The notes: generated by a model not told the origin, from the sequence alone. Shown: positions 46,723-55,843, counted from the stretch's first letter. The stretch: 64,000 nt of DNA from Acidobacteriota bacterium (GCA_003223555.1 QHVM01000087.1:36115-100114), one strand, 5' to 3'. Program-made: numbers and translations.

Positions 46723-47658
46723 ATGAAGCGTTTGTTTGTAACGGGCGGGCTGCTCCTGGCCTTCGCCCTCGCCGGGTCCGAGGCCCGGGCCCAGACCGGC
46801 ACCGCCCGCGGCAAGATCATGGACGACAAGGGCCAGCCCATCCAGGACGCCGTGGTGACCCTCGAGTACCAGGGCGGGGTGACGCGGAAGTACGAGACCA
46901 AGACCAACAAGAAGGGCGAGTACACCCAGGTCGGGATCTACCCCGGCAACTACAAGGTGACCGTCAACAAGGAGGGTTACCAGGGCGGCTTCCTCGAGTC
47001 GCACATCAGCCTGGGCGAGCCGACCTACCTGCCCGACATGAAGCTCCTGACCCGCGCCGCCGCCCAGGCCGCGGCCGCCGGCAGCGACAAGGGCCGGGAG
47101 GAGCTGGTGGCCTCTTTCAAGAAGGCCACCGACCTCACCCAGGAAGGCAAGTACGACGAGGCCATCGCCGCCTACAACGAGATCGTCGCCAAGAACCCGA
47201 ACATCCCGGAGGTGCAGCTCAACCTGGGCTACATCTACCGGCAGAGGAAGGACTGGAAGGCGGCCGAAGCCGCATACAAGAAGGCGCTCGAGCTGAAGCC
47301 CGGCTACAGCGAGGCCAACGCCGCGCTGCTCGGCGTCTACCAGGAGAGCGGCCAGGCCGACAAGGTCGCCGAGCTGGCCTCCTCCGCCGGATCCGATCCC
47401 AAGGTCCAGTTCAACCTGGCCGTGTCGTACCTGAACTCGGGCAAGGGCGAAGAGGCCCTGGCCGCCTTCCAGAAGGCGTCGGCGGCCGACACGTCCAACC
47501 CGGAGCCCTACTTCTACATGGGGACGATCCTCGTCGGCCAGAACAAGGTCCCCGAGGCGGTGGCCAGCCTCGAGAAGTACCTCTCGATGAACCCGTCGAA
47601 CGCGCAGAACGTGGCCACCGCGCAGGGCCTGCTGCAGGCGCTCAAGCCCAAGAAGTGA
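46723..47658 (+). CDS. Secreted protein with carboxypeptidase-regulatory-like domain and TPR repeats
   Basis: A 311-residue exported protein: signal peptide (LLLAFALAGSEARAQ), then a carboxypeptidase-regulatory-like beta-sandwich (GTARGKIMDDKGQPIQDAVV, residues 20-95), then TPR motifs (LTQEGKYDEAIAAYNEIVAK, AEAAYKKALELKPGYSEANA, FYMGTILVGQNKVPEAVASL). It probably acts in periplasmic protein-protein contacts. GGAGG is 8 bp before ATG 46723. Its stop overlaps the yggS start at GTGA, linking it with the yggS-yggT-divIVA genes. Confidence 0.87.
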   Translation: MKRLFVTGGLLLAFALAGSEARAQTGTARGKIMDDKGQPIQDAVVTLEYQGGVTRKYETKTNKKGEYTQVGIYPGNYKVTVNKEGYQGGFLESHISLGEPTYLPDMKLLTRAAAQAAAAGSDKGREELVASFKKATDLTQEGKYDEAIAAYNEIVAKNPNIPEVQLNLGYIYRQRKDWKAAEAAYKKALELKPGYSEANAALLGVYQESGQADKVAELASSAGSDPKVQFNLAVSYLNSGKGEEALAAFQKASAADTSNPEPYFYMGTILVGQNKVPEAVASLEKYLSMNPSNAQNVATAQGLLQALKPKK

Positions 47659-48347
47659 TCGCCGACCGCGTGGCCGCCGTCCGGGAGCGCATCGCCCGGG
47701 CGGCGGCGCGGGTCGGCCGCCCGGCCGGCGACGTGACGCTGGTGGCGGTGGCCAAGACCCATCCGCCGGAAGCGGTGCGGGAGGCCTTCGCCGCCGGCGT
47801 CCGGGACGTCGGCGAGAACCGCGTCCAGGAGGCGGAAGGCAAGGCGGCGGCGCTGGCCGACCTGCGGCCGCAGGGCCTGCGCTGGCACCTGGTGGGGCAC
47901 CTGCAGTCGAACAAGGCGAAGAAGGCGGCGGCGCTGTTCGACTGGGTGCACTCGCTCGACGGAGCGCCGATCGCCCGCCGGCTCGGCCAGGCTGCCGCGG
48001 CGGAGGACCGGAAGCTGAGCGCCCTCGTTCAGGTGGACCTCGCCTCCGAGCCGACGAAGTCCGGTCTCGACGAGGCGCAGCTGTTCCCCACGCTGGAGTC
48101 GCTGCGCGGCCTCCCCGCGGTGAGCGTGCTGGGGCTCATGGCCCTGCCCCCCTACGAGGAGGAGCCCGAGCGCGTCCGGCCCTACTTCCGCCAGCTTCGC
48201 GTGCTGTGCGACCGGGCGCGGCAGCAGGGCCTGCTGGAGGGGGCCGAGCTGTCCATGGGCATGAGCCACGACCTCGAGGTGGCGGTGGAGGAGGGAGCGA
48301 CGCTGGTCAGGGTGGGCACCGCCATCTTCGGCGAGCGGCACGGCTAG
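47655..48347 (+). CDS. YggS family PLP-binding protein (PLP homeostasis)
   Basis: A 230-residue single-domain, alanine-racemase-fold PLP protein (PLPBP/YggS), involved in vitamin B6 and amino-acid homeostasis. The PLP-lysine is in LVAVAKTHPPEAV; VGENRVQEAEGKA, WHLVGHLQSNK and LSMGMSHDLEVAVEEG follow in the normal order. The GTG start overlaps the TPR gene stop, and yggT follows 10 bp downstream. The order yggS-yggT-divIVA-yggU is a conserved cell-division-associated neighbourhood in many bacteria. Confidence 0.93.
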   Translation: MIADRVAAVRERIARAAARVGRPAGDVTLVAVAKTHPPEAVREAFAAGVRDVGENRVQEAEGKAAALADLRPQGLRWHLVGHLQSNKAKKAAALFDWVHSLDGAPIARRLGQAAAAEDRKLSALVQVDLASEPTKSGLDEAQLFPTLESLRGLPAVSVLGLMALPPYEEEPERVRPYFRQLRVLCDRARQQGLLEGAELSMGMSHDLEVAVEEGATLVRVGTAIFGERHG

Positions 48348-48357
48348 GAGGCAGATC

Positions 48358-48780
48358 GTGTTCGTCTTCGGGAACATCCTGATCGGCTTCGCCCGGGTCC
48401 TGGACATGGTCCTGACGATCTACATGTGGCTCCTCATCGGGCGCGCCATCGTCTCCTGGGTCAACGCCGATCCGCGCAATGCCATCGTCCGCTTCCTGAT
48501 CATGGTCACGGATCCACCGCTGTGGGTCATCCGGCGGATGCTGCCGAGCAGCCTGCGCTACTTCCCCCTCGACATCGCCTTCCTCGTCCTCTTCGGGCTG
48601 GTGATCTTCGCCCAGTTCGCTCTCGTGCAGACGCTCGTCGACGTGGGGCAGCGCCTGCGGGTGCCGACCGCGTACGCGCCGCTGCCCGCGGGCGACGTCC
48701 CGAACCCCACGTTGCCGGCCGCGACCGTGCCGACGGCGGCCCCGGCCACGACCGCGCCCAGCGCCGCACGAAACCCTTGA
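48358..48780 (+). CDS. YggT family membrane protein
   Basis: A 140-residue protein with hydrophobic segments at residues 5-35 and 65-95 and the YggT pattern WLLIGRAIVSWVNADPRN followed by DPPLWVIRRMLPSS. The C-terminal 45 residues are Pro/Ala-rich and probably disordered. YggT proteins are implicated in osmotic stress and division in other bacteria. GTG 48358 follows GGAGGC. It lies between yggS and divIVA. Confidence 0.88.
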   Translation: MFVFGNILIGFARVLDMVLTIYMWLLIGRAIVSWVNADPRNAIVRFLIMVTDPPLWVIRRMLPSSLRYFPLDIAFLVLFGLVIFAQFALVQTLVDVGQRLRVPTAYAPLPAGDVPNPTLPAATVPTAAPATTAPSAARNP

Positions 48781-48829
48781 GCGCCGGGCGTGATCGTGCG
48801 ACCCTAGGCGCCATTATGGGGGACGGCCG

Positions 48830-49327
48830 ATGAAAATCTCGCCGATGGACCTCCAGCGGCAGACCTTCGCCCGCCGGCTGCGCGGCTACGACACCGCCGA
48901 GGTCCGGACCTATCTCAACATCGTGGCCGAGGAGGTGGCGGCGCTCCAGCGGGAGCGGGACGGCCTCGACCAGGAAGTCCAGTCGCTGCGCGCGCTCGTC
49001 GACGAGCACCGCCAGCGGGAGACGATCCTCAAGAACACGCTCCTGACCGCCCAGCGTCTCTCCGAGGAGATCCGGGACGCGGCCCGCAAGCAGTCGGAGA
49101 GCGTCGTCAAGGAGGCCGAGATCCAGGCCGACCGCCTGCTGGAGCTGGCCCAGAGCCGGGCCCAGGAGGTCGAGCGCGGCATCCTCGACCTGCGCGCCCA
49201 CCGCAGCTCGCTCCGCACCGACGTCCGCGCCCTCATCACCCGCCTCACCCACATCCTGGACCTGCAGGAGGAGGCCGAGGTGGAGGACAACCTCCGCTTC
49301 CTCAAGCGGCGCGAGGAGGCGCAGTAG
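48830..49327 (+). CDS. DivIVA-domain protein
   Basis: A 165-residue coiled-coil protein. The N-terminal membrane-binding segment and first coiled coil of DivIVA are recognisable: ISPMDLQRQTFARRLRGYD, then EVRTYLNIVAEEVAALQRER. The rest is a long charged helix (residues 40-150). DivIVA proteins mark curved membranes and division sites. The start ATG 48830 is followed at once by the domain. It is the third gene of the yggS-yggT-divIVA-yggU set. Confidence 0.88.
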   Translation: MKISPMDLQRQTFARRLRGYDTAEVRTYLNIVAEEVAALQRERDGLDQEVQSLRALVDEHRQRETILKNTLLTAQRLSEEIRDAARKQSESVVKEAEIQADRLLELAQSRAQEVERGILDLRAHRSSLRTDVRALITRLTHILDLQEEAEVEDNLRFLKRREEAQ

Positions 49328-49353
49328 GCCTCGCCATCCCCGGCGACCTCGAC

Positions 49354-49650
49354 GTGCGGGAGGCCGGCGGGAACGTCACCCTGCGCGTGTTCGTGAAGCC
49401 GCGGTCGGCGCGTGACGCCGTCGACGGCGTGCGCGACGGCGCCCTCGTGGTCCGGGTGACCGCGCCTCCGGCGGACGGCCAGGCCAACGCCGCGCTGCTG
49501 CGCGTCCTCGGCCGGGTCCTCGCCGTCCCACCCTCGGCCGTGCGCATCCTCCGCGGCGCGTCCGGGCGAGAGAAGCTGCTGTCGGTGGACGGGGTGAGCG
49601 TGGCCCTCGTCCGCGCCCGGCTCAAAGCGGTCCGGCCGGGGCGCGCTTGA
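49354..49650 (+). CDS. DUF167/YggU family protein
   Basis: A 98-residue protein of the DUF167 family: LRVFVKPRSARDAVDGV, VRVTAPPADGQANAALLRVL and ILRGASGREKLLSVDG are diagnostic. The function is not established. GTG 49354 was chosen because no ATG precedes the domain. Its stop overlaps the hutI start at TTGA. Confidence 0.9.
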   Translation: MREAGGNVTLRVFVKPRSARDAVDGVRDGALVVRVTAPPADGQANAALLRVLGRVLAVPPSAVRILRGASGREKLLSVDGVSVALVRARLKAVRPGRA

Positions 49651-50918
49651 GGCCGGCCGACCTCGTCGTCCGCAACATCGGCCGGCTGGCCACGATGGCC
49701 GGGCCGGTCCCGCGCACGGGCGCGGCGCTGCGCGAGCCGGGCTTCGTCGACAGCGCGGCGGTGGCGGCCCATCGCGGGCGGATCGTGTACGCCGGGCCCG
49801 AGGCCGGCCTTCCCGCCGCGGCGGCCGCCGAGGCAGGCGCCACCGTCGTCGATGCCGGCGGCGCCTGCGCAGTGCCCGGCTTCGTCGACGCGCACACCCA
49901 CCTGGCCTTCGCCGGCGACCGCGACGAGGAGATCCGCCGCCGGCTGGCCGGAGCCAGCTACCGGGAGATCGCGGCCGCGGGAGGCGGGATCGTCCGCAGC
50001 GTGGAGGCGACGCGGAAGGCGTCGCGCGGGGAGCTGGCGGCGGCGATCCGCGCGCGTCTCGACGAGATGCTGCTCCAGGGCACGACGACGGCCGAGGTGA
50101 AGAGCGGCTACGGCCTCGACACCGCGGCCGAGCTGCGCTCGCTGGAGGCGATCCGCGACGCGGGCGCGGCCCACCCGGTCACGGTCGTGCCGACCTTCCT
50201 CGGCGCGCACGAGGTCCCGCTGGAGCACCGGGGCGAGCGCCACCGCTACGTCCGGCTGCTCGTCGACGAGATGATCCCCGAGGTGGCGCGGCGGGGCCTG
50301 GCCGCTTTCGCCGACGTCTTCTGCGAGCAGGGCGTTTTCAGCGTCGCCGAGAGCCGCACCATCCTGGCTGCCGCGCACGATCGCGGCTTGAAGCTGCGCA
50401 TCCACGCCGACGAGCTGGCCTGGACGGGGGGCGCCGAGCTGGCCGCTGAGCTGCGCGCCCGCTCGGCGGATCACCTGGTGCACGTCTCGGAGGCGGGGAT
50501 GAAGGGCCTGGCCGCGGCGCCTTGCGCGGCGACCCTCCTCCCGGCCGCCAGCTTCTACCTGCGCCTGCCCCGGTTAGCGCCCGCCCGGGCGCTGGTGGAG
50601 GCCGGCGTGCCGGTCGCCCTGGCCACCGACGCCAACCCCGGGGGAGGCCTCTCGCCCTCGATGCCGTTCGCCATGGCGCTGTCGTGCTTCGCCATGGGAC
50701 TCTCGCTGGAGGAGGCCCTCGCCGCCTCCACGGTCAACGCCGCCTGGTCGCTCGACGTGCACGACGAGGCCGGCACCCTCGAGACGGGCAAGCGGGCGGA
50801 CCTCGTGGTGCTGCGCTCCCCGCGGCTGCTCGACCTCGTCCGGGTGGGCGTCGCCGCCATCCGGGTGGTGATCAAGGACGGACGGGTCGTCGTCCGCGAT
50901 GGCAGAATGATGCCGTGA
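49647..50918 (+). CDS. hutI: Imidazolonepropionase
   Basis: Zinc/iron amidohydrolase of histidine degradation that opens 4-imidazolone-5-propionate to N-formimino-L-glutamate. The metal-binding DAHTHLAFAGDRDEE is near residue 80, followed by TTTAEVKSGYGLD, FLGAHEVP, RIHADELAWTG and ATDANPGG. At 423 residues it fits the family. The TTG start at 49647 overlaps the yggU stop; the first residues (PADLVVRNIGRLATM) are the normal start of HutI. No other hut gene is in the window, so it is uncoupled from hutH and hutU. Confidence 0.92.
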   Translation: MRPADLVVRNIGRLATMAGPVPRTGAALREPGFVDSAAVAAHRGRIVYAGPEAGLPAAAAAEAGATVVDAGGACAVPGFVDAHTHLAFAGDRDEEIRRRLAGASYREIAAAGGGIVRSVEATRKASRGELAAAIRARLDEMLLQGTTTAEVKSGYGLDTAAELRSLEAIRDAGAAHPVTVVPTFLGAHEVPLEHRGERHRYVRLLVDEMIPEVARRGLAAFADVFCEQGVFSVAESRTILAAAHDRGLKLRIHADELAWTGGAELAAELRARSADHLVHVSEAGMKGLAAAPCAATLLPAASFYLRLPRLAPARALVEAGVPVALATDANPGGGLSPSMPFAMALSCFAMGLSLEEALAASTVNAAWSLDVHDEAGTLETGKRADLVVLRSPRLLDLVRVGVAAIRVVIKDGRVVVRDGRMMP

Positions 50919-51892
50919 GCGCCGCCTTGTCCGTAGAGGGCCTGGTCAAGACGTACCCGGGTACGCGCAAGACGCCCGCGGTGGAGGCGGTCAGGGGGGT
51001 CTCGTTCGAGGTCGCGCCGGGAGAGTTCTTCGGCCTGCTCGGGCCCAACGGCGCCGGCAAGAGCACGACCCTCGGCTGCATCACGACCCTGGTGCGGCCC
51101 ACGGCGGGGCGAGTGGCGGTGGACGGGATCGACGTCGTACGTCGGCCGCGCGAGGCCAAGCGGCGCATCGCGGTCGTGCCTCAGACGCGCAACCTCGACC
51201 GCGACGTGACCGTGAGGGAGGTGCTCACGTTCCACGCCGCCTACTTCGGGCTGCCCAGGGCCGAGCGCGAGTCGCGGGCGGACCGGCTCCTCGCCGAGAT
51301 GCAGCTCACCGAGAAGGCGGCCGCCAAGCCGCTGAGCCTGTCGGGTGGATTGCAGCAGCGGCTACTGATCGCCCGTGCCCTGATGCACGACCCGAAGGTG
51401 CTGCTCCTCGACGAGCCCACGATCGGCCTCGACCCCCAGGCCCGCCGTATGTTGTGGGAGACGCTGCGCCGCCTGCACGAAGGGGGCCTGACCCTGATCA
51501 TGACCACCCATTACATGGAGGAAGCGGACCGGCTCTGCCAGCGGCTGGCCATCATCGACCACGGGAAGATCCTCCAGCTCGACACGCCGGCCGCCCTCAA
51601 GAAGGCGCTGCCCGGGGGACGCATCCTCGACCTCTGGGTCCGCAGCGCGGCGCCGGTGGGGCCGCGGCTGGAGGCGCTCCCCGGCGTGCTGCGGCTGGAG
51701 AAGGTCACGACCGAGGGCCGTGACGACAGCTTCGAGCGCTTGCGCCTGTTCGTGGACCCGAAAGACGGCCTGCTCGACCGCGTGCTCCAGGCGGTCCAGG
51801 CCGGTGAGGCGGACCTCCAGCACGTCAGCCTGACCCAGCCGAGCCTGGAGGACGTCTACATCCACCTCACGGGAAAGGAGCTGAGGGAATGA
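50915..51892 (+). CDS. ABC transporter ATP-binding protein (NodI/CcmA-like exporter)
   Basis: A 325-residue ATPase. Walker A GPNGAGKST, signature LSGGLQQR, Walker B VLLLDEPTIGLDPQ and H-loop MTTHYMEEADRL are all present; the C-terminal extension of about 90 residues is typical of ABC-2-type exporters. The GTG overlaps the hutI stop (GTGA). It works with the adjacent ABC-2 permease in export of an unknown substrate, such as a polysaccharide, drug or haem-like compound. Confidence 0.93.
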   Translation: MSAALSVEGLVKTYPGTRKTPAVEAVRGVSFEVAPGEFFGLLGPNGAGKSTTLGCITTLVRPTAGRVAVDGIDVVRRPREAKRRIAVVPQTRNLDRDVTVREVLTFHAAYFGLPRAERESRADRLLAEMQLTEKAAAKPLSLSGGLQQRLLIARALMHDPKVLLLDEPTIGLDPQARRMLWETLRRLHEGGLTLIMTTHYMEEADRLCQRLAIIDHGKILQLDTPAALKKALPGGRILDLWVRSAAPVGPRLEALPGVLRLEKVTTEGRDDSFERLRLFVDPKDGLLDRVLQAVQAGEADLQHVSLTQPSLEDVYIHLTGKELRE

Positions 51893-52656
51893 CTGCCTTC
51901 CTGGCCCTGTTGCGCCGCGACCTGAAGGTGGCCTCGCGCAACGCGATTCCGCTGCTCATGGCCACCCTCACCCAGCCGATCCTGGTCGTGCTGGTCTTCG
52001 GCAACATCCTGCCCCGCCTGCACCTAGTGGCGGCGGAGTTCCGCACGGTGATGGTCCCCGGCCTCATGTCGATCACGATGCTCATGGCCGGCGTCCAGGG
52101 AGTCCTCATGCCGCTCACCGTGGACCTGTCGGGCAGCCGGGAGGTGGACGAGCGGCTGCTGGCTCCGATCAGCGTCCTGGGGGTCGCGCTCGAGAAGGTG
52201 ACCGCGGGGGCGATCCACGCCGCGGTGGCGGGCCTGGTCGCGCTCCCGGCCATGATGCTGCTGATGCATCGCGTCACGGGCGTGGAGGTGCACCCGCGGT
52301 GGGTGGCGCTGCTGCCGCTGGTGATCCTGTGCGGGCTGCTCTCGGCCGCTTTCGGGCTCACCATCGGAAGCCAGGTCCAGCCGCGCTTCTCCGGCCTGCT
52401 CTTCGCCGTGATCCTGGGGCCGATGATGCTGTTCGGCTGCGCCTACTATCCCTGGTCCGGCCTCTCCGTGATCGGCCCGCTCCAGTACGTGTTCCTGCTC
52501 AACCCGCTGGTGTTCATGAGCGAGTCGATGCGGCTGGCGGTGACGCCCGACGTGGCCCACATGCCGGCGCCGCTGCTCCTCGTCGGCACGTTGGGCTTCG
52601 CGGTCCTGTTCACCCTGCTCGGCGCGAGATCCTTCGAGCGACGGACGGTTCTTTAG
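51889..52656 (+). CDS. ABC-2 type permease
   Basis: A 255-residue inner-membrane permease with about six hydrophobic segments and the ABC-2 pattern: an N-terminal FLALLRRDLKVASRNAIPLL, PGLMSITMLMAGVQG, and YYPWSGLSVIGPLQYVFLLN near the C-terminus. It pairs with the ATPase upstream, whose stop it overlaps (ATGA). No substrate-binding or accessory gene is close by. A repeat-rich spacer follows. Confidence 0.91.
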   Translation: MTAFLALLRRDLKVASRNAIPLLMATLTQPILVVLVFGNILPRLHLVAAEFRTVMVPGLMSITMLMAGVQGVLMPLTVDLSGSREVDERLLAPISVLGVALEKVTAGAIHAAVAGLVALPAMMLLMHRVTGVEVHPRWVALLPLVILCGLLSAAFGLTIGSQVQPRFSGLLFAVILGPMMLFGCAYYPWSGLSVIGPLQYVFLLNPLVFMSESMRLAVTPDVAHMPAPLLLVGTLGFAVLFTLLGARSFERRTVL

Positions 52657-52670
52657 GCAATTCGGCGCTC

Positions 52671-52815
52671 CCCCCCGAGTCGCTCGCTCGGGGGGACCCC
52701 TCGCTCGCTGCTACGTGCCTGCAGACTTCGGAGCTAACGGGAGCACCCCCCGCGCGCATTCGCGCTCCTCCCCACGTCGCGATCGGGGGGAACCCCCGCG
52801 CTCGCTGCTATGGGC
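52671..52815. repeat. GC-rich inverted and direct repeats after the ABC exporter
   Basis: The 231-bp spacer before the ACT-domain gene contains a 9-bp stem CCCCCCGAG-TCGCTCG-CTCGGGGGG (52671-52695, 7-nt loop) and a direct repeat of about 30 bp, GGGGGGACCCCTCGCTCGCTGCTA at about 52690 and GGGGGGAACCCCCGCGCTCGCTGCTA at about 52785. A small GCGCG-CATT-CGCGC hairpin lies between them. The G/C tracts and 7-nt loop resemble the H1 hairpins of the other repeats, but the GTGAA hairpin is absent. The right part holds TATGCT, a possible -10 box. Confidence 0.75.
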
Positions 52816-52887
52816 TTCAATAACCCGTCGGCTACCAAAGCACCGCGCGCGCGGGAGTATGCTGGTCGGAAAACGAGGAGGTGGGCC

Positions 52888-53301
52888 GTGGCGGAAAAGA
52901 TCCGGCAGGTCGAGTACTACTACACGACCGTCCCCGACGAGCCGGGGACCGCGTCCAAGGTCCTGTCCCAGCTCCAGCAGGCGGGAGTGAACCTGGTCGC
53001 CTACCTGGCGTTCCCGAGCGAGAAATCGAAGTCGCAGATCGACCTGGTCCCGGAGAACGTGGGCGCGCTCAAGGAGGCGGCCGGCAAGTCGGGGGTGAGG
53101 CTGACCGGCCCGCGCAAGGCCTTCCTGGTCCAGGGGGACGACCGGGTGGGCGCCGTCGCCGAGGTCACCCGGAAGCTCGCCGACGCCAAGATCAACATCA
53201 CGGCCGCCGCGGCGACGTCGGCGGGGGGCGGGCGATACGGGATGATCATCTGGGTCGCGGTGGGCGATCAGGCGAAGGCGGCCAAGGCCCTGGGGGTGTG
53301 A
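52888..53301 (+). CDS. Two-ACT-domain protein
   Basis: A 137-residue protein with two ACT-like beta-alpha-beta units: VEYYYTTVPDEPGTASKVLS at residues 10-35 and FLVQGDDRVGAVAEVTRKLA at about 75-100, each followed by a hydrophobic strand. ACT pairs bind amino acids or other small ligands, so a regulatory role is likely. GTG 52888 follows GAGGAGG. Its 3' end overlaps the convergent HAD gene by 56 bp. Confidence 0.83.
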   Translation: MAEKIRQVEYYYTTVPDEPGTASKVLSQLQQAGVNLVAYLAFPSEKSKSQIDLVPENVGALKEAAGKSGVRLTGPRKAFLVQGDDRVGAVAEVTRKLADAKINITAAAATSAGGGRYGMIIWVAVGDQAKAAKALGV

Positions 53302-54010
53302 CGGAGGGGGCCGTCGCGGGCGATGAGAGCTCTCTGACGGCCTCCACGACCGCGGTCAGCGTGGCGAAGCGCGGGCAGTCGAGGTCGGCGTAGAGGCCGC
53401 CCGCGTCGATGAGCCAGGCGTGGAGCCCGGCCGCCCGCGCCCCGACCACGTCGACGTGGAAGAAATCCCCGACGTGGAGGACGGAGGCCGGGCCAACGCC
53501 CAGGCGCGCGAGGGCGAGAGCGAAGATCGCCGGGTCCGGCTTCTCGACGCCCAGCTCGAAGGAGTCCATCACGAGGTCGAAGGCGGAGGCCAGGCCCAGC
53601 CGTTCGAGCTTCGCGCGCAGCGTGCCGTTCGAGTTGGAGACGACCACCAGCCGCAAGCCGAGCCTCTTCAGGGCGGCCAGCGAGGCCGGCACCTCGGCCG
53701 GCACGCTCTCCCACAGGTTGTGCCGGCGGTGATAGTCGTGAAGCTCGGCCAGCGCCTCGTCAGTGGCTTCGGACAGCGGTATGCCGGCATGGCGGAGGAC
53801 CAGGTTGAAATAGTCCCAGCCGCGGCTACGGTCGTCGGTGGTCCGGATGCGCTCGGCCGTGTCCAGGTCGCGCTTGGCGCGCGGCTCCGCCGCCTCCAGC
53901 CGGGCCGGTTCCGCGCGCACGCCGCGGCGGGCGAGGGCCTCGCTGACCCGGGTCCAGCTCGGGTTGACGAGGACCCCGCCCGCGTCCAGGAACACCGCCT
54001 CCAGGCTCAT
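53246..54010 (-). CDS. HAD-superfamily hydrolase
   Basis: A 254-residue HAD phosphatase-like protein: motif I FLDAGGVLVNP (the second Asp of DxD is Gly here), motif II VVSNSNG, motif III Lys in GVEKPDPAIF and motif IV HVGDFFHVDVVGA. The Gly in place of the second Asp is seen in some HAD phosphatases and dehalogenases, so activity is not excluded. The substrate is unknown. The last 30 residues are Pro-rich (PATAPSVTPPGPWPPS) and overlap the ACT gene. Confidence 0.85.
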   Translation of the reverse strand: MSLEAVFLDAGGVLVNPSWTRVSEALARRGVRAEPARLEAAEPRAKRDLDTAERIRTTDDRSRGWDYFNLVLRHAGIPLSEATDEALAELHDYHRRHNLWESVPAEVPASLAALKRLGLRLVVVSNSNGTLRAKLERLGLASAFDLVMDSFELGVEKPDPAIFALALARLGVGPASVLHVGDFFHVDVVGARAAGLHAWLIDAGGLYADLDCPRFATLTAVVEAVRELSSPATAPSVTPPGPWPPSPDRPPRPR

Positions 54011-54038
54011 CGCACGGACAGGATACGACGATCTTGGT

Positions 54039-54338
54039 CTACTCGTTCAGCTTGCGCCGGAGCCTGCCCTCCACCCTCTCGGCCTCGCCCTCGCCAGCCA
54101 GGCCGGGGTTGCCGACCACCTCGCCGGCACCTCTCTTGAGGTTGCCCTTGGCCTCCTGGGCCGAGCCCTTCAGCAATTCCATGGGACGCGCCGTCGACTG
54201 ACGGACCTTTCCGACGTTCTTCTCGACGTTGCCTTCGATCTCCAGCCGCGGGTTGCCGACCGCCCGACCGACCGTCTCCTTCGCCTTTCCCTTGGCCCGC
54301 TGGCCTGCGCCCTTCGCCTGTTGCTTCATGGCTCCCAT
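54039..54338 (-). CDS. Tandem CsbD-like stress protein
   Basis: A 99-residue, highly charged protein with two CsbD-like units: KGKAKETVGRAVGNPRLEIE (residues about 15-34) and KGNLKRGAGEVVGNPGLAGE (about 60-80), each followed by a VGK or VEGRLR helix. CsbD family members are general-stress proteins of unknown function. ATG 54338 lies 7 bp after GGAGG. It sits between the HAD hydrolase and a secreted protein, both on the same strand. Confidence 0.85.
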   Translation of the reverse strand: MGAMKQQAKGAGQRAKGKAKETVGRAVGNPRLEIEGNVEKNVGKVRQSTARPMELLKGSAQEAKGNLKRGAGEVVGNPGLAGEGEAERVEGRLRRKLNE

Positions 54339-54400
54339 GCGCACACCTCCTACCGAGCAACAGAGCACGCTCCGTGCCAGCGCGCCGGAGAAGCCTGCCG

Positions 54401-55732
54401 CTACCGCTCGCGGATGCCGCTTCTCAGCGCGTCGCCCACCGGCCCCGGAAGCCGGCCGCCATAGGCCTCGATGAGGGCCCGGAGGAAGCGCTCGTACTGC
54501 GCGGCCCTCGGGGAGTCGGGCACCGACGTGACCGACGCCGTCCCCGCCGGGGCGGCGCCTGCCTCCGGCGGCACGCGGACCAGCGTCACGGGCACGCTGT
54601 CGAGGAAGGATCGCGCGTCGGTCAGCCCGCTTTCGAGCGCCTTTCGCCGGGCCGTCGGAACGCCCTCGAGAAGCTCGGCCAGCATCCGCTCGGCCTCTCC
54701 GCCCTGGGCTTCCCATTCCAGGCCCGCCGGCCGGGCCGCCGCCACGGGGCCGGACGCCATCGCCGGCGATCCCGTCCACTGCAAGTGCAGCTCGCCATGC
54801 ACACGCGCGCCCACCGAGGGAGGGGGGAGCGCGAAGGTGAGGCTGATGTTCCCGTCCGCCGCGCCGCTCCAGGTCCCCCCGACGCCCTCCATGTTGGCCA
54901 GGAACTGCGTGGCCGGCTGGACGAGCTCGACCGCGCTCGCCCCCGCACGCCAGGGCAGGGTCAGGGTGAAACGGTCGCCCGGCCAGCTCACGAAGTGCTG
55001 CTGGCTGCTGCAGAACCCCTCGTCTCCCCAGTTGCGCATGAACACGGCCCACATGTCGTCCTGGGGATCGTCCTGGACGTGGATGGCCAGCACCCACACC
55101 GGGTGCAGCTCGCTCACGCAGTTATGCTCGCAGTCGACGCTGGTGAAGCCGGAGATGATGGCGTCCTTGCCATCGATCATGCCTTGCTTGGCCTGGCTCG
55201 TCGCCTTGCGGAAGTCGGTCCACCACGGGGTGGCGAAATGGATGACGGTCTCCCGTGAGTCGAACTCCCCCTTGATGTTGTCCGGGTTGTGGACGGTGAA
55301 GGCGTTCTGGGCGGGGGGGACGAGCCGTACGTTGTAGTCGCGGTCGACGGTGGACAGGGAGTCCCAGTAGATGGGTCCCCCGAATGTTCCGGGATACCAG
55401 TTGACGTGGCCGGCGATGGGCGTCGTCTTGCCGATCGAGCAGATCAGCCGGCGGATCCGGACCGGAGTGTCGAGGGTCGGGTGCTGCGTGCTGCAGAGGG
55501 GGTCGTCGAACCACTCGGGCAGGTCGAAGCAGGCCGTGGGGTCGGGCAGCGAACCCGGCTCGGTGACCTGCAGGCCCCACTTCGGGTCGAGGCCCAGCCC
55601 GTTGACGTCGGTCTCGTCCCAGACGAGGTCCATGGGGGCGGGAGGCGTGTCGGTGGCGCCGTCGGCGCTCGAGGACGGAGCGGGAGCGCCGGCGAGGGCC
55701 GCGCCGAGCGCGGCGGCAACGAGCAGTGTCAT
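54401..55732 (-). CDS. Secreted protein of unknown function
   Basis: A 443-residue protein with a signal peptide ([16 protein letters not shown]). I do not recognise a family. The mature part has six Cys in its first half ([33 protein letters not shown]), many aromatic residues ([13 protein letters not shown]) and an Ala/Pro-rich C-terminal region. This suggests a disulphide-rich extracellular beta-protein. A promoter (TTGACA-18-CAGGCT) lies upstream at 55770-55799. It is divergent from the carboxylase beta gene. Confidence 0.72.
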   Translation of the reverse strand: MTLLVAAALGAALAGAPAPSSSADGATDTPPAPMDLVWDETDVNGLGLDPKWGLQVTEPGSLPDPTACFDLPEWFDDPLCSTQHPTLDTPVRIRRLICSIGKTTPIAGHVNWYPGTFGGPIYWDSLSTVDRDYNVRLVPPAQNAFTVHNPDNIKGEFDSRETVIHFATPWWTDFRKATSQAKQGMIDGKDAIISGFTSVDCEHNCVSELHPVWVLAIHVQDDPQDDMWAVFMRNWGDEGFCSSQQHFVSWPGDRFTLTLPWRAGASAVELVQPATQFLANMEGVGGTWSGAADGNISLTFALPPPSVGARVHGELHLQWTGSPAMASGPVAAARPAGLEWEAQGGEAERMLAELLEGVPTARRKALESGLTDARSFLDSVPVTLVRVPPEAGAAPAGTASVTSVPDSPRAAQYERFLRALIEAYGGRLPGPVGDALRSGIRER

Positions 55733-55769
55733 GGCTCTTCTCTGCTTCTCGGGGGAGGGAACGAGCGTG

Positions 55770-55799
55770 AGCCTGTCTCTTTTCGTTGCCGGCTGTCAA
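55770..55799 (-). promoter_or_regulatory. Candidate promoter for the secreted protein gene
   Basis: On the minus strand TTGACA (55799-55794), an 18-bp spacer and CAGGCT (55775-55770) lie 37 bp before the ATG at 55732. The -35 box is consensus and the -10 box is weak, so this is a moderate call. Confidence 0.5.
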
Positions 55800-55843
55800 G
55801 CGCCTCGATGGACGACCCCCGTGGCATACTGCGCTCCGGCGCC

